Assembly (NCBI RefSeq): GCF_030209435.1
Contig: NZ_JARVRX010000013.1
Span: 124,001 to 188,000, forward strand
DNA from: Mycolicibacterium sp. lyk4-40-TYG-92
Lineage (GTDB): Bacteria; Actinomycetota; Actinomycetes; Mycobacteriales; Mycobacteriaceae
DNA length: 64,000 nt
Reading direction: 5' to 3'
Shown here: positions 1 to 9,301 of the stretch, piece after piece
How positions within the stretch are numbered: position 1 is the first letter of the stretch
Layout: each line of letters begins with the position of its first letter
Notes under the pieces: generated by a model
Seen by the model: only the letters and a program-made list of their open reading frames with translations
Database searches by the model: none
What the model was told of the DNA's origin: nothing
Position numbers and translations under genes: made by a program

Positions 1-309
1 ACGGCTTGGGGTAGCGACCGATGTGGGCGTTGAGCACGTATTCGTCGTGCCAGAAGGTCCTGGCGTTGTCGTCCTGGGCCTTCGCGCTGTGATAGAGCGC
101 GATGACGTCGCCGCCCGCGCACAGGCCGCGCTCACCGGCGCCGGTCAGCAGGACCGCGCGGACGCTGTCGTCGTGTTCCCAGGCGTTGAGTGCCTCGGCG
201 AGGCCCGTGACCATCGCGTAGTTGAGCGAGTTGATGGCCTTCGGACGGTTCAGCGTGACGACGCCGACGCCGTTCTCGACATTTACTAGGATATCCTCGT
301 TTTCCGCCA
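1..309 (-). CDS. echA9: Enoyl-CoA hydratase / 3-hydroxyisobutyryl-CoA hydrolase family protein (N-terminal part)
   Basis: Only the first 103 residues lie in the window; the gene continues beyond base 1. The GTG start at 309 gives VAENEDILVNVENGVGVVTL. The crotonase signature NRPKAINSL (residues 21-29) and the oxyanion-hole segment CAGGD (64-68) are visible. Family members hydrate enoyl-CoA or, in this subgroup, hydrolyse 3-hydroxyisobutyryl-CoA in valine breakdown. The neighbouring Bax-inhibitor-like gene matches the order Rv1071c-Rv1072 in M. tuberculosis, so echA9 is the likely identity. No clear Shine-Dalgarno sequence precedes the start. It diverges from the gene at 472 across 162 bp. Confidence 0.85.
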
Positions 310-471
310 CGGTAAGCAATCTAGATCGTCGCGCATCGGCTGCGCCGACCAGGTACCGTTTCACAGTAAGTTCCCAGTTTCTCCGTCTCGCCGGGAACCA
401 ACACCCGAACCCGTACGTTGAGTGGGTGTTCGTCAGCAGACGGACCACAGCTTCAGGAGAGGAACCCGACG

Positions 472-1314
472 GTGCGCGAGAGCAGCAACCCGATATTTCG
501 TTCCCTGCCCAAGTCGCAGGGCGGATACGCGCAATTCGGTAGTGGCGCCGCCGCTTATGGTGCCCAGCAGACCATGGCCCAGCCATACACCCAGTACCCG
601 CAGCAGCAGGCCGGCTTCTCGCGCCCGCTGACCATCGACGACGTCGTCACCAAAACCGGCATCACGCTGGCGGTGCTGACGGTCAGTGCGGTCGTTTCGT
701 ACTTCACGATCATGTCGAACCTGGCGCTCGCCGGGCCCATCGCCATGATCGGCGCCATCGGCGGTCTGGTGATGGTCCTCATCGCCACGTTCGGCCGTAA
801 GCAGGACAACCCCGGCATCGTCCTCACCTACGCGGTGCTCGAGGGCATGTTCCTCGGTGCCTTCTCGTTCGTCATGGCCAACTTCGCGGTGCAGGGCATC
901 AGTGCCGGCGCCCTGATCAGCCAGGCGGTCCTCGGCACCTTCGGTGTGTTCTTCGGCATGCTCGTCGTCTACAAGACCGGCGCCATCCGCGTCACCCCGA
1001 AGTTCACCCGCATGATCGTCGCCGGCATGTTCGGCGTCCTCGCACTGATGCTCGGCAACTTCGTCATCGGCCTGTTCAACGGCGGAGCCGGCATGGGCCT
1101 GCGCAACGGTGGCACCCTCGCGATCATCTTCTCGCTCGTCTGCATCGCGCTCGCGGCGTTCAGCTTCCTGCTCGACTTCGACGCTGCCGACCAGATGATC
1201 CGCGCCGGTGCGCCGGAGAAGGCGGCGTGGGGCGTCGCGCTCGGCCTGACCGTCACCCTGGTCTGGCTGTACGTGGAAATCCTGCGACTGCTGAGTTACT
1301 TCAACAACGACTAG
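472..1314 (+). CDS. Bax inhibitor-1/YccA family membrane protein
   Basis: A 280-residue integral membrane protein, the counterpart of M. tuberculosis Rv1072. After a short hydrophilic, Gln/Tyr-rich N-terminus (about 60 residues, with a QQQ run) there are about seven hydrophobic segments covering the rest of the protein, the layout of the BI-1/YccA family. In other organisms this family forms pH-sensitive calcium leak channels; its role in mycobacteria is not established. The start chosen is GTG at 472, preceded by AGGAGAGG at 455-462, rather than the ATG at 418, which has no ribosome site and would add 18 unrelated residues. A strong bidirectional terminator follows at 1325. Confidence 0.9.
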   Translation: MRESSNPIFRSLPKSQGGYAQFGSGAAAYGAQQTMAQPYTQYPQQQAGFSRPLTIDDVVTKTGITLAVLTVSAVVSYFTIMSNLALAGPIAMIGAIGGLVMVLIATFGRKQDNPGIVLTYAVLEGMFLGAFSFVMANFAVQGISAGALISQAVLGTFGVFFGMLVVYKTGAIRVTPKFTRMIVAGMFGVLALMLGNFVIGLFNGGAGMGLRNGGTLAIIFSLVCIALAAFSFLLDFDAADQMIRAGAPEKAAWGVALGLTVTLVWLYVEILRLLSYFNND

Positions 1315-1324
1315 CTCCGTTGAC

Positions 1325-1358
1325 AGAGAAGGGGCGTCCGCTTCGGCGGGCGCCCCTT
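1325..1358. terminator. Bidirectional intrinsic terminator between convergent genes
   Basis: Perfect 10-bp arms AGAAGGGGCG (1325-1334) and CGCCCCTTCT (1349-1358) enclose a second stem CCGC/GCGG capped by a TTCG tetraloop (1340-1343). T residues follow on the + strand and A residues precede it, so it can serve both the gene ending at 1314 and purT ending at 1372. Confidence 0.85.
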
Positions 1359-1371
1359 CTTCGTGTCGTGC

Positions 1372-2604
1372 TCAGACTGCGCGCGGTTTGACCCGGCCGG
1401 CAGCTTCGGCAGCATTGCGGCGCGCGGTCTCGATGTCTGCGGCCCGGGCCAGGGCCACGCCCATCCTGCGGGTGCGGAAGCTCTCCGGCTTGCCGAACAG
1501 TCGAATGTCGGTGCCCGGCACCTGCAGGGCCTCATCGACGCCGTCGAAGACGATGCCCTCGGCCTCGACACCGCCGTAGATCACCGCGCTGGCGCCGGGG
1601 CTCTTGAGCGACGTGTCCACCGGCAGGCCGAGGATCGCGCGGGCGTGTAGCTCAAACTCGTTCTGCCACTGCGTGATCATGGTTGTCATACCGGTGTCGT
1701 GCGGCCGGGGGCTCACCTCGCTGAACCACACCTGGTCGCCCTTGACGAACAATTCGACGCCGAAAACGCCCTGCCCGCCGAGGTTTTCGGTGACCTTGTG
1801 CGCGATCTCCTGGGCGTTCGCCAGGGCCGCGGCCGACATCGGGTGAGGCTGCCAGCTCTCGACGTAGTCGCCAGAGACCTGACGGTGGCCGATCGGTTCG
1901 CAGAACTGGGTGACGACGGCGCCGTCGGCGCCTGCGTTTTCGCCCGTCGCTTCGCTCGCCCCGACGGCACGGACGGTCAACAGCGTGATCTCGTAATCGA
2001 AGTCGACGAAGCCCTCGACGATGATCCGCGTGTTGGTCACGCGCGCCCCGCCCATGGCGTACTCCCAGGCCTTCGCGACGTCGTCCGGACCGTCGAGCTT
2101 GCTCTGGCCCTTGCCCGAGCTGCTCATCACGGGCTTGACCACGCAGGGGTAGCCGATGCCGTCATCAATCGCCGCTTGCAACTCCTCGAGGGAGTCGCAG
2201 AACTTGTAGGGGCTCGTCGGCACCCCGAGCTCCTCGGCGGCCAGCCGGCGGATGCCTTCGCGGTCCATGGTCAGGCGGGCGGCCCGTGCGGTCGGGATCA
2301 CCCGCACGACGCCGGCCTCCTCGAGCTCCTGCAGCGCCGGCGTCGCGATGGCCTCGATCTCCGGCACCACGAGGTCCGGCTTCTCGGCCTCGATGAGCGC
2401 CTTGAGCTGGTCGGGGTCGGTCATCGAGATGGTCCGCGCGTGGTGGGCCACCTGCTGGCCGGGTGCGTTCTCGTAGCGGTCGACGGCAATGGTCTCGACG
2501 CCCAGACGCTGCAACGCGATCAGCACTTCGCGACCGAGTTCGCCCGAGCCGAGCAGCATGACCTTGGTCGCGTTCGGCGACAGTGGTGTTCCGATGGTGA
2601 TCAT
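1372..2604 (-). CDS. purT: Formate-dependent phosphoribosylglycinamide formyltransferase (PurT)
   Basis: A 410-residue ATP-grasp enzyme converting GAR plus formate and ATP to formyl-GAR, the folate-independent third step of purine synthesis. The N-terminal pre-ATP-grasp motif GSGELGRE is at 19-26. The ATP-grasp core contains YPCVVKPVMSSSGKGQS, and the C-terminal metal/ADP loop reads SEVSPRPHDTGM. Length fits the family (about 390-420). The start at 2604 (MITIGTPL) was chosen by family length; the open frame runs upstream to 2814, but that part overlaps repeat DNA and is unlike PurT. M. tuberculosis carries purT elsewhere (Rv0389), so its place here between the Rv1072 and Rv1074c counterparts is a rearrangement or insertion. 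Confidence 0.95.
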   Translation of the reverse strand: MITIGTPLSPNATKVMLLGSGELGREVLIALQRLGVETIAVDRYENAPGQQVAHHARTISMTDPDQLKALIEAEKPDLVVPEIEAIATPALQELEEAGVVRVIPTARAARLTMDREGIRRLAAEELGVPTSPYKFCDSLEELQAAIDDGIGYPCVVKPVMSSSGKGQSKLDGPDDVAKAWEYAMGGARVTNTRIIVEGFVDFDYEITLLTVRAVGASEATGENAGADGAVVTQFCEPIGHRQVSGDYVESWQPHPMSAAALANAQEIAHKVTENLGGQGVFGVELFVKGDQVWFSEVSPRPHDTGMTTMITQWQNEFELHARAILGLPVDTSLKSPGASAVIYGGVEAEGIVFDGVDEALQVPGTDIRLFGKPESFRTRRMGVALARAADIETARRNAAEAAGRVKPRAV

Positions 2605-2639
2605 CGGGTGCAAATTGTATGGGGCGGGACCGGACTGCG

Positions 2640-2742
2640 GTTGACCCTGTACTGAGGCCACACGCCACTCGAAGAAATGCGCCATGGATTCAGGGTCAGC
2701 GTCCTGATCGCTCGCCGATGCGTTGACCCTGTACTGATGGCC
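2640..2742 (+). repeat. Structured repeat element, left copy (flanks the 2879-3769 gene)
   Basis: Three alternating copies of a core: GTTGACCCTGTACT at 2640, the reverse form CAGGGTC at 2691, and GTTGACCCTGTACT again at 2722. The first two can pair into a hairpin. The whole unit recurs in opposite orientation at 3782-3876 with the same offsets (+51 and +82). It lies in the 274-base gap between purT and the next gene and contains nothing that looks coding. Confidence 0.8.
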
Positions 2743-2878
2743 TCGGCTCCTTGCACGAATGCGCCGCAAATACCGGATCAACCCGAGGTTGTGCACAGAT
2801 CGCAGTTGATCCACACATCACGGCGGCGATGGTCGATGCAGGACTTCTGATGTCGGCGTTGCGCTGGACCGTGATGAC

Positions 2879-3769
2879 GTGAGCAGAGAATCGGACCCAT
2901 TCATCGGCAGCGAGGCAGTGGCGGCTCAGTCACTCACGCGCTACGAGCTGCGCCGTTATCACCGGGCGATACTGCCGAACATCTACGTGGACAAGCGAAT
3001 TGATCCGTCGCTCTACCAGCGAACGAAGGCCGCGTGGTTGTGGTCAGGTCGCGAGGCAATCATCGCCGGAAGCGCGGCCGCCGCGGTGCACGGCGCTCGC
3101 TGGGTGCCTGAGGACGTTCCGATCGAGCTCATCTATGCCAACACCAGGCCGCCGCGAGGCGTCATCGCCCGCGACGACTGCCTTCTCGACGGCGAGATTC
3201 ACCGCATCGATGGCATGCTCGTCACTGCACCCCACCGCACGGCATTTGATCTGGGGCGACGGGGGCGCGTTGGTGAGGCAGTTGCCCGACTTGACGCACT
3301 CGGGGCCGCGACCGAATTCAGCGTCGAGGACGTCGTGGCACTGGTCGGACAGCATCGGCATGCACGAGGCTTGCGCCAATTGGAGCGCGCTCTGGATCTC
3401 TATGACTCTGGCGCGCAGTCGCCGAAGGAATCCTGGCTTCGGCAATTGCTTATCGCGGAGGGTTTTCCGAAGCCTCAGACGCAGATTCCGGTTCCCGGCC
3501 CCGATGGTCGTGCCAAATATTTCCTCGACATGGGCTGGGAAGACCTGATGCTCGCTGTCGAGTACGACGGAGAACAGCATGCGGACCAGATCGGCTACGA
3601 CATAGCGCGCAGCGAATACGTCGCCGCCATCGGGTGGACGGTGGTGAGGGTTGCCGCTGGACATCGCCGTGGCGAGATCGTCGGATGGGTCAATCGTGCA
3701 TGGGCGCGGGCGCTGTATCGACGAAATCCTGCGGCATTTCTGCCGTCGCGGACTGCGCCGGGGATCTGA
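2879..3769 (+). CDS. DUF559-type protein with AbiEi-like N-terminus and endonuclease-fold C-terminus
   Basis: A 296-residue protein of a family common in mycobacteria. The first ~170 residues resemble AbiEi-type antitoxin proteins (ALSxxSAAxxHG-like segment IIAGSAAAAVHG at 61-72; TAPHRTAFDLGR at 117-127). The C-terminal ~115 residues resemble the Vsr/PD-(D/E)xK nuclease fold of DUF559, with E184, D217 and the strand AVEYDGEQH (226-234) as candidate active-site residues. The GTG at 2879 is the start; no strong ribosome site is seen. Both flanks carry the same structured repeat in opposite orientation. Substrate and function are unknown; nuclease activity is inferred only from the fold-like motifs. 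Codon use looks less GC-biased at third positions than in the neighbours. Confidence 0.75.
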   Translation: MSRESDPFIGSEAVAAQSLTRYELRRYHRAILPNIYVDKRIDPSLYQRTKAAWLWSGREAIIAGSAAAAVHGARWVPEDVPIELIYANTRPPRGVIARDDCLLDGEIHRIDGMLVTAPHRTAFDLGRRGRVGEAVARLDALGAATEFSVEDVVALVGQHRHARGLRQLERALDLYDSGAQSPKESWLRQLLIAEGFPKPQTQIPVPGPDGRAKYFLDMGWEDLMLAVEYDGEQHADQIGYDIARSEYVAAIGWTVVRVAAGHRRGEIVGWVNRAWARALYRRNPAAFLPSRTAPGI

Positions 3770-3781
3770 ATTAGGCCAAGG

Positions 3782-3876
3782 ACTCAGGGTCAACGCCAGC
3801 GCACCCCAGAACCACGTCGACCCTGTACCTGGGGCGCAAGTCACTCGAACTTTTGCGCCCTGAGTACAGGGTCAAC
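3782..3876 (-). repeat. Structured repeat element, right copy (inverted relative to 2640-2742)
   Basis: Read on the minus strand from 3876: GTTGACCCTGTACT at offset 0, CAGGGTCG at +51, GTTGACCCTG at +82, the same spacing as the left copy. The first and second cores form a near-perfect stem of about 26 bp (3817-3876) through the arm GGGCGCAAAAGT and its partner, a stronger hairpin than on the left. It may also act as terminator for the gene ending at 3769 and for the thiolase ending at 3906. Confidence 0.8.
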
Positions 3877-3905
3877 GCGAGGCGGCGGGACGCCGCGTCA
3901 GGAAC

Positions 3906-5123
3906 TTACGAAAGCCGCTCGATGATCATGGCCATACCCTGGCCACCACCGACACACATGGTCTCGATGCCGAACTGCTTGTCGTGGGTCTGCAGGTTGT
4001 TGATCAGCGTCGCGGTGATGCGGGCGCCGGTCATGCCGAACGGGTGGCCGAGGGCGATGGCGCCACCGGAGACGTTCAGGCGGTCCTCGTCCATGCCCAG
4101 GGCACGGGCCGAGCCCAGCACCTGCACGGCGAAGGCCTCGTTGATCTCGTAGAGGTCGACGTCGCCGATGGCCATGTTGGCGCGGCCGAGGGCCTGCTTG
4201 ACGGCCTCGATCGGGCCCAGACCCATGATCTCCGGCGACAGGCCCGACACACCGGTCGAGACGATGCGCGCGAGCGGGGTCAGGCCGAGGGCCTTGGCCT
4301 TCTCGTCGCTCATGATCACGAGGGCGGCGGCGCCGTCGTTCAACGGGCAGGCGTTACCGGCGGTGATGGTGCCGTTCGGGCGGAACACCGGCTGCAGCTG
4401 GCTGATCTTCTCGTAGGTGGTGCCGGCACGCGGGCCGTCATCCTTAGAGACGATGGTGCCGTCGGGCAGGGTGACCGGGACGATCTCGCGCTCGAAGAAG
4501 CCGGCGTTGATGGCTTCCTCGGCCTTGTTCTGCGAACGGACGCCCCAGTGGTCCTGGTCCTCACGGCTGATGCCGGTGTGCAGGACGACGTTCTCGGCGG
4601 TCTGGCCCATCGCGATGTAGACGTCGGGCAGGACGCCGTCCTCGCGCGGGTCGTGCCACTCGGTGGCGCCTTCGGCCTGCTTGACGGTGCGGGCCTGGGC
4701 CTCGTCGAACAGCGAGTTCTTGCTGTTCGGGGCGCCGTCGGCGGCGCCGACGCCGAAGCGGGAGACGGTCTCGACACCGGCCGAGATGAACACGTCGCCC
4801 TCGCCGGCCTTGATGGCGTGGAACGCCATGCGGGTGGTCTGCAGCGACGACGAGCAGTAGCGGTTGACGGTGGTGCCCGGCATGAAGTCGTAGCCGAGTT
4901 CGACGGCCACGGCGCGGCCGATGTTGTAGGCGGCCTCGCCACCGGGCTGTCCGCAGCCGATCATCAGGTCGGCGACATCGCGCGGGTCGAGCGCGGGCAC
5001 CTTGTCCAGCGCGGCGCGCACCATCTGGGCGGCGAGGTCGTCGGGCCGCATGGTGGCCAACGAGCCCTTGACGGCGCGGCCGATGGGGGAGCGGGCGGTG
5101 GAGACGATGACGGCTTCGGGCAT
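3906..5123 (-). CDS. fadA3: Acetyl-CoA C-acetyltransferase (thiolase)
   Basis: A 405-residue thiolase that cleaves 3-ketoacyl-CoA or condenses acetyl-CoA units. The acyl-carrying cysteine is C90 in NRYCSSSLQ; the general-base histidine is in GGAIALGHPFGMTG and the second cysteine in MCVGGGQGMA near the end. The start at 5123 (MPEAVIVSTA) has GAGGAGC eight bases upstream; a start at 5144 would add seven residues without a ribosome site. Position next to the SGNH hydrolase matches Rv1074c-Rv1075c in M. tuberculosis, hence fadA3. The SGNH gene lies 39 bases upstream in the same direction, so the two are probably co-transcribed. Confidence 0.92.
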   Translation of the reverse strand: MPEAVIVSTARSPIGRAVKGSLATMRPDDLAAQMVRAALDKVPALDPRDVADLMIGCGQPGGEAAYNIGRAVAVELGYDFMPGTTVNRYCSSSLQTTRMAFHAIKAGEGDVFISAGVETVSRFGVGAADGAPNSKNSLFDEAQARTVKQAEGATEWHDPREDGVLPDVYIAMGQTAENVVLHTGISREDQDHWGVRSQNKAEEAINAGFFEREIVPVTLPDGTIVSKDDGPRAGTTYEKISQLQPVFRPNGTITAGNACPLNDGAAALVIMSDEKAKALGLTPLARIVSTGVSGLSPEIMGLGPIEAVKQALGRANMAIGDVDLYEINEAFAVQVLGSARALGMDEDRLNVSGGAIALGHPFGMTGARITATLINNLQTHDKQFGIETMCVGGGQGMAMIIERLS

Positions 5124-5162
5124 GACGGGCTCCTCAGGATCCAAAAATTCTTCCTGGCGAAT

Positions 5163-6131
5163 TTATCCCGTGACAGGAGCGACGATCGGCGCGGGTACGC
5201 CTGTCGTGCGCCGCCAGAGGCGCGACACGTTCGTCAGGCGCGCCAGCACGTTGGTCTCGTCGGTGGTCCGCGAAACCAGCGCCGATGCCGGCGGCGAGTC
5301 AGTTGTCCACTCGCCCAACGCTTCACACAATGCGGGGAGCAGCTGCTGAGCGGCCAGCGCGTATCCGGCGGCCGACGGGTGGAACATATCCGAGGAGAAG
5401 AGCACCTCCGGCGCCTTGAGGAAATCGGGCGAAAGCAGGTCTGAAAACGGTACCGGCACGCCGCCGAACGCCCGCACCTGTCCGGCCTGGGCCCGGGCCA
5501 GCCGGAGGCCGCGATTGCGGGTCACCCAGCGCAGTGGTTGCGGGATGGCGGCGATGGCGCCGAAGTCCGGACACGTGCCGACGACCACAACCGCGCCGCT
5601 CGCGCTGAGTCGTTGCACCGCATTGCCGAGGCGGCGTGCCGACTGCCATATCCCGTTGACCGCGGTGATGTCGTTGGCCCCGATCATGATGACCGCGGCG
5701 TCCGGTGGCGGGCCGGCCACGAACATGGCGTCGATCTGGCCGGACAGTCCCTTCGAGGTCGCGCCCACGATGGCCTTGGTGGACAACCGGATTCGCTTGC
5801 CGGACTGCTGTGCCAGCCCGCGGGCGAGCAGGACGCCGGGCACTTCGTCGGTGTTGTGGCAGCCGTATCCGGTGGCGGTGGAGTCACCGAAGATCATCAA
5901 ATGCAGGTCGAAAGGGACGCCGCGTTGCCATTTTTCAACGGGGCCGCCACCGGGGCTGTAGACGCCGTCGGCTCTCGGCGGGACGTCCCATGACTTGGGT
6001 ATGACCCGGCGCGCCTTGGCGGCCTGCCCGGTCAACAGATTTCGCGCTCCGACGTAGAACGAGCCCGTCGAAGCAATGGTGGCTGCGGTCGCCAGAGCGA
6101 TGGTCGTCCGGCGCGGTGCACGTATGCCCAC
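5163..6131 (-). CDS. SGNH/GDSL-family hydrolase (membrane-anchored or secreted)
   Basis: A 322-residue counterpart of the esterase Rv1075c. An N-terminal hydrophobic stretch (TIALATAATIASTG) serves as signal or anchor. The SGNH blocks are present: FGDST with the nucleophile serine at about residue 84, the GAND block (MIGANDI), and the C-terminal D-x-x-H pair in SDMFHPSAAGY. It is expected to act outside the membrane on ester substrates. The GTG at 6131 was chosen because a TAGACT box lies exactly seven bases upstream, as in leaderless mycobacterial mRNAs; the frame is open to an alternative start at 6194, which would put 21 extra polar residues before the signal. Confidence 0.82.
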   Translation of the reverse strand: MGIRAPRRTTIALATAATIASTGSFYVGARNLLTGQAAKARRVIPKSWDVPPRADGVYSPGGGPVEKWQRGVPFDLHLMIFGDSTATGYGCHNTDEVPGVLLARGLAQQSGKRIRLSTKAIVGATSKGLSGQIDAMFVAGPPPDAAVIMIGANDITAVNGIWQSARRLGNAVQRLSASGAVVVVGTCPDFGAIAAIPQPLRWVTRNRGLRLARAQAGQVRAFGGVPVPFSDLLSPDFLKAPEVLFSSDMFHPSAAGYALAAQQLLPALCEALGEWTTDSPPASALVSRTTDETNVLARLTNVSRLWRRTTGVPAPIVAPVTG

Positions 6132-6138
6132 GGCGACA

Positions 6139-6144
6139 AGTCTA
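6139..6144 (-). promoter_or_regulatory. -10 box (TAGACT) for leaderless SGNH hydrolase mRNA
   Basis: TAGACT on the minus strand, seven bases before the GTG at 6131, fits the TANNNT pattern and spacing of leaderless mycobacterial transcripts. Confidence 0.55.
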
Positions 6145-6336
6145 GGTCGGTTGCGGAGATTCGCAGGTCGATGAACCGCGGATGGCCCGGTCACGTAGTC
6201 ATATCGACTGCGGCATTATTTCGGCCACTTTGATTGTTGATCTATGTAGCAGTGGCAAGCTAAGTTACGCGGGTTGTCTATAAGTGACGTAAATAACGAA
6301 GTGCACCGGAACTACAAAGGCGTAGGAGTGGTGGCG

Positions 6337-7389
6337 ATGACCGCACCGAGCAGGGTTGTCAGAACCCATAGTGTTGCTATAAGTGCTGCTAAGGGGCGGA
6401 AACCACGCCGCTATCCGGTCAGCGACGGCGCACCGGTAGAGATCGTCGAGGACGGTCCCAGCCTCGCCGGGCGCCTGATGTCGGTAGCCGCGACACTCGC
6501 CATCAAGTCAACTCTGACCATCGGCAGCTACGTCCCGAAGGCCCCCTGGCCGTGGGGAATGGTGGATTTCGTCGCCCGGGTCATGAGGCCCGAGCCGGGT
6601 ACTGTTCGCGCCACGATCGGTTTGCCGAACTGTACGGCGCACCTGGTCCGCGCCAAGGGCGTGCTGCCGGCCGACGGCCGTCGCAGCGTCATTCTCTACA
6701 TGCACGGCGGAGCGTTCCTGACCTGTGGCGTGCACACCCACGGCCGCGTGGTCGGCGCGCTGTCGAAGTACGCCGACGCCCCCGTCCTGGTCGTCGACTA
6801 CCGGATGATCCCGAAGCACTCGATCGGCGAGGCCCTCGAGGACTGCCACGACGCCTACCGGTGGCTGCGCCTGAAGGGCTATGAGCCGGATCAGATCGTG
6901 CTGGCCGGGGACTCCGCCGGCGGTTATCTGTCGCTGGCGCTGGCCGAGAAGCTTCAGGAGGAAGGTGAGCTGCCGGCGGCGGTGACGACCATGTCGCCGC
7001 TGTTCGAGATCGACAACGAGAGCCGGGCACAGCACCCGAACATGAAGTCCGACGCAATGTTCCCGCCGCATGCGTTCGACGCGCTGATCGAACTCATCGA
7101 GCACGCTGCGTCGCGCCACCTCGTCGACGGGAAGCCCGAGGAGATCTACGAGCCGCTCGACCACATCGAGCCCGGCCTGCCGCGCACCCTGATCCACGTG
7201 TCCGGCTCCGAGGTGCTGCTCAACGACGCCCGTAAGGCCGCGCACATGCTGGCCGCCAGTGGCGTGCCGGTCGAGGTGCACGTCTGGCCCGGCCAGATGC
7301 ACGTGTTCCAACTCGCTGCCCCGCTGGTCAAGGAGGCCGACCGCTCGCTGAAGCAGATCGGCGAGTACATCCGCGAGGCAACCTGGTAA
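6337..7389 (+). CDS. lipU: Lipase/esterase of the hormone-sensitive lipase family (alpha/beta hydrolase-3)
   Basis: A 350-residue carboxylesterase, counterpart of Rv1076. It carries the oxyanion motif HGGAF (in ILYMHGGAFLTCG), the nucleophile elbow GDSAGG, an acidic residue in the VSGSEVLLND region and the histidine in PGQMHVFQ. Expected substrates are medium- to long-chain acyl esters. The start ATG at 6337 has AGGAG at 6324-6328; the frame is open back to 6274 but that part is A/T-rich and probably the leader. The 205-base gap to the divergent SGNH gene must hold both promoters. It precedes cbs by 42 bases. Confidence 0.9.
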   Translation: MTAPSRVVRTHSVAISAAKGRKPRRYPVSDGAPVEIVEDGPSLAGRLMSVAATLAIKSTLTIGSYVPKAPWPWGMVDFVARVMRPEPGTVRATIGLPNCTAHLVRAKGVLPADGRRSVILYMHGGAFLTCGVHTHGRVVGALSKYADAPVLVVDYRMIPKHSIGEALEDCHDAYRWLRLKGYEPDQIVLAGDSAGGYLSLALAEKLQEEGELPAAVTTMSPLFEIDNESRAQHPNMKSDAMFPPHAFDALIELIEHAASRHLVDGKPEEIYEPLDHIEPGLPRTLIHVSGSEVLLNDARKAAHMLAASGVPVEVHVWPGQMHVFQLAAPLVKEADRSLKQIGEYIREATW

Positions 7390-7431
7390 TCCGGTATGCG
7401 CAACCAGGGTGCGGCCTGACACCATGTACCC

Positions 7432-8826
<1,395 letters not shown>

Positions 8827-8910
8827 CCGCCTCAGCAGGGCAGATTGACTTATCTTCTCCGATAGGGCGAGACGTTCGTTGCTCGCCGGTTGACCCTTGG
8901 AAAGGCCGCA

Positions 8911-9288
8911 ATGACCGAGTACCCGCCCCCGCCGCCCGGGAATTTCCCACCGCCCCCGCCGGGGAACTTCCCGCCGCCTCCGCCGGGCGGCTACCCGCAG
9001 GCCGGTGGATATCCGGGCGCCGGCGGCCCCCCGGACAACAACCTGGTGTGGGGCATCCTCGTCACCATCTTCTGCTGCCTGCCCTTCGGCATCGTGTCGA
9101 TCGTGAAGGCGACACAGGTCAGCGGGTTGTGGGCACAGGGTCGGCCCGACCTGGCACAGGCTGCCGCCGATGACGCCAAGAAGTGGGCCATGTGGGGCGC
9201 CATCGCCGGTGCCGTCGTGGCCGTGCTCTACATCATCTTCGTCGTCGTGCTCGGCGCGTTCTCGTTCTCCACGTCGTACCCCGGCTAG
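8911..9288 (+). CDS. Proline-rich CD225/dispanin-like membrane protein
   Basis: A 125-residue protein. Residues 1-40 are a low-complexity leader of PPPPPGNF-type repeats; the rest has two hydrophobic segments (LVWGILVTIFCCLPFGIVSI and a C-terminal one) joined by the loop KATQVSGLWAQGRPDLAQ, the hallmark of the CD225/dispanin family. The start ATG at 8911 has GGAAAGG upstream; a start 21 bases earlier would lack it. It opens a cluster of proline-rich membrane proteins. Family members often have a membrane-associating intramembrane helix; no function is known for this bacterial type. A strong hairpin follows 15 bases after the stop. Confidence 0.85.
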   Translation: MTEYPPPPPGNFPPPPPGNFPPPPPGGYPQAGGYPGAGGPPDNNLVWGILVTIFCCLPFGIVSIVKATQVSGLWAQGRPDLAQAAADDAKKWAMWGAIAGAVVAVLYIIFVVVLGAFSFSTSYPG

Positions 9289-9301
9289 TCAGGTCTGAAA
9301 G

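Noticed and set aside
3984..5444. 486-codon frame on the + strand over the thiolase gene
   Set aside because: It is a GC-driven shadow frame of the thiolase and SGNH genes, rich in Gly/Val/Asp with no known domain.
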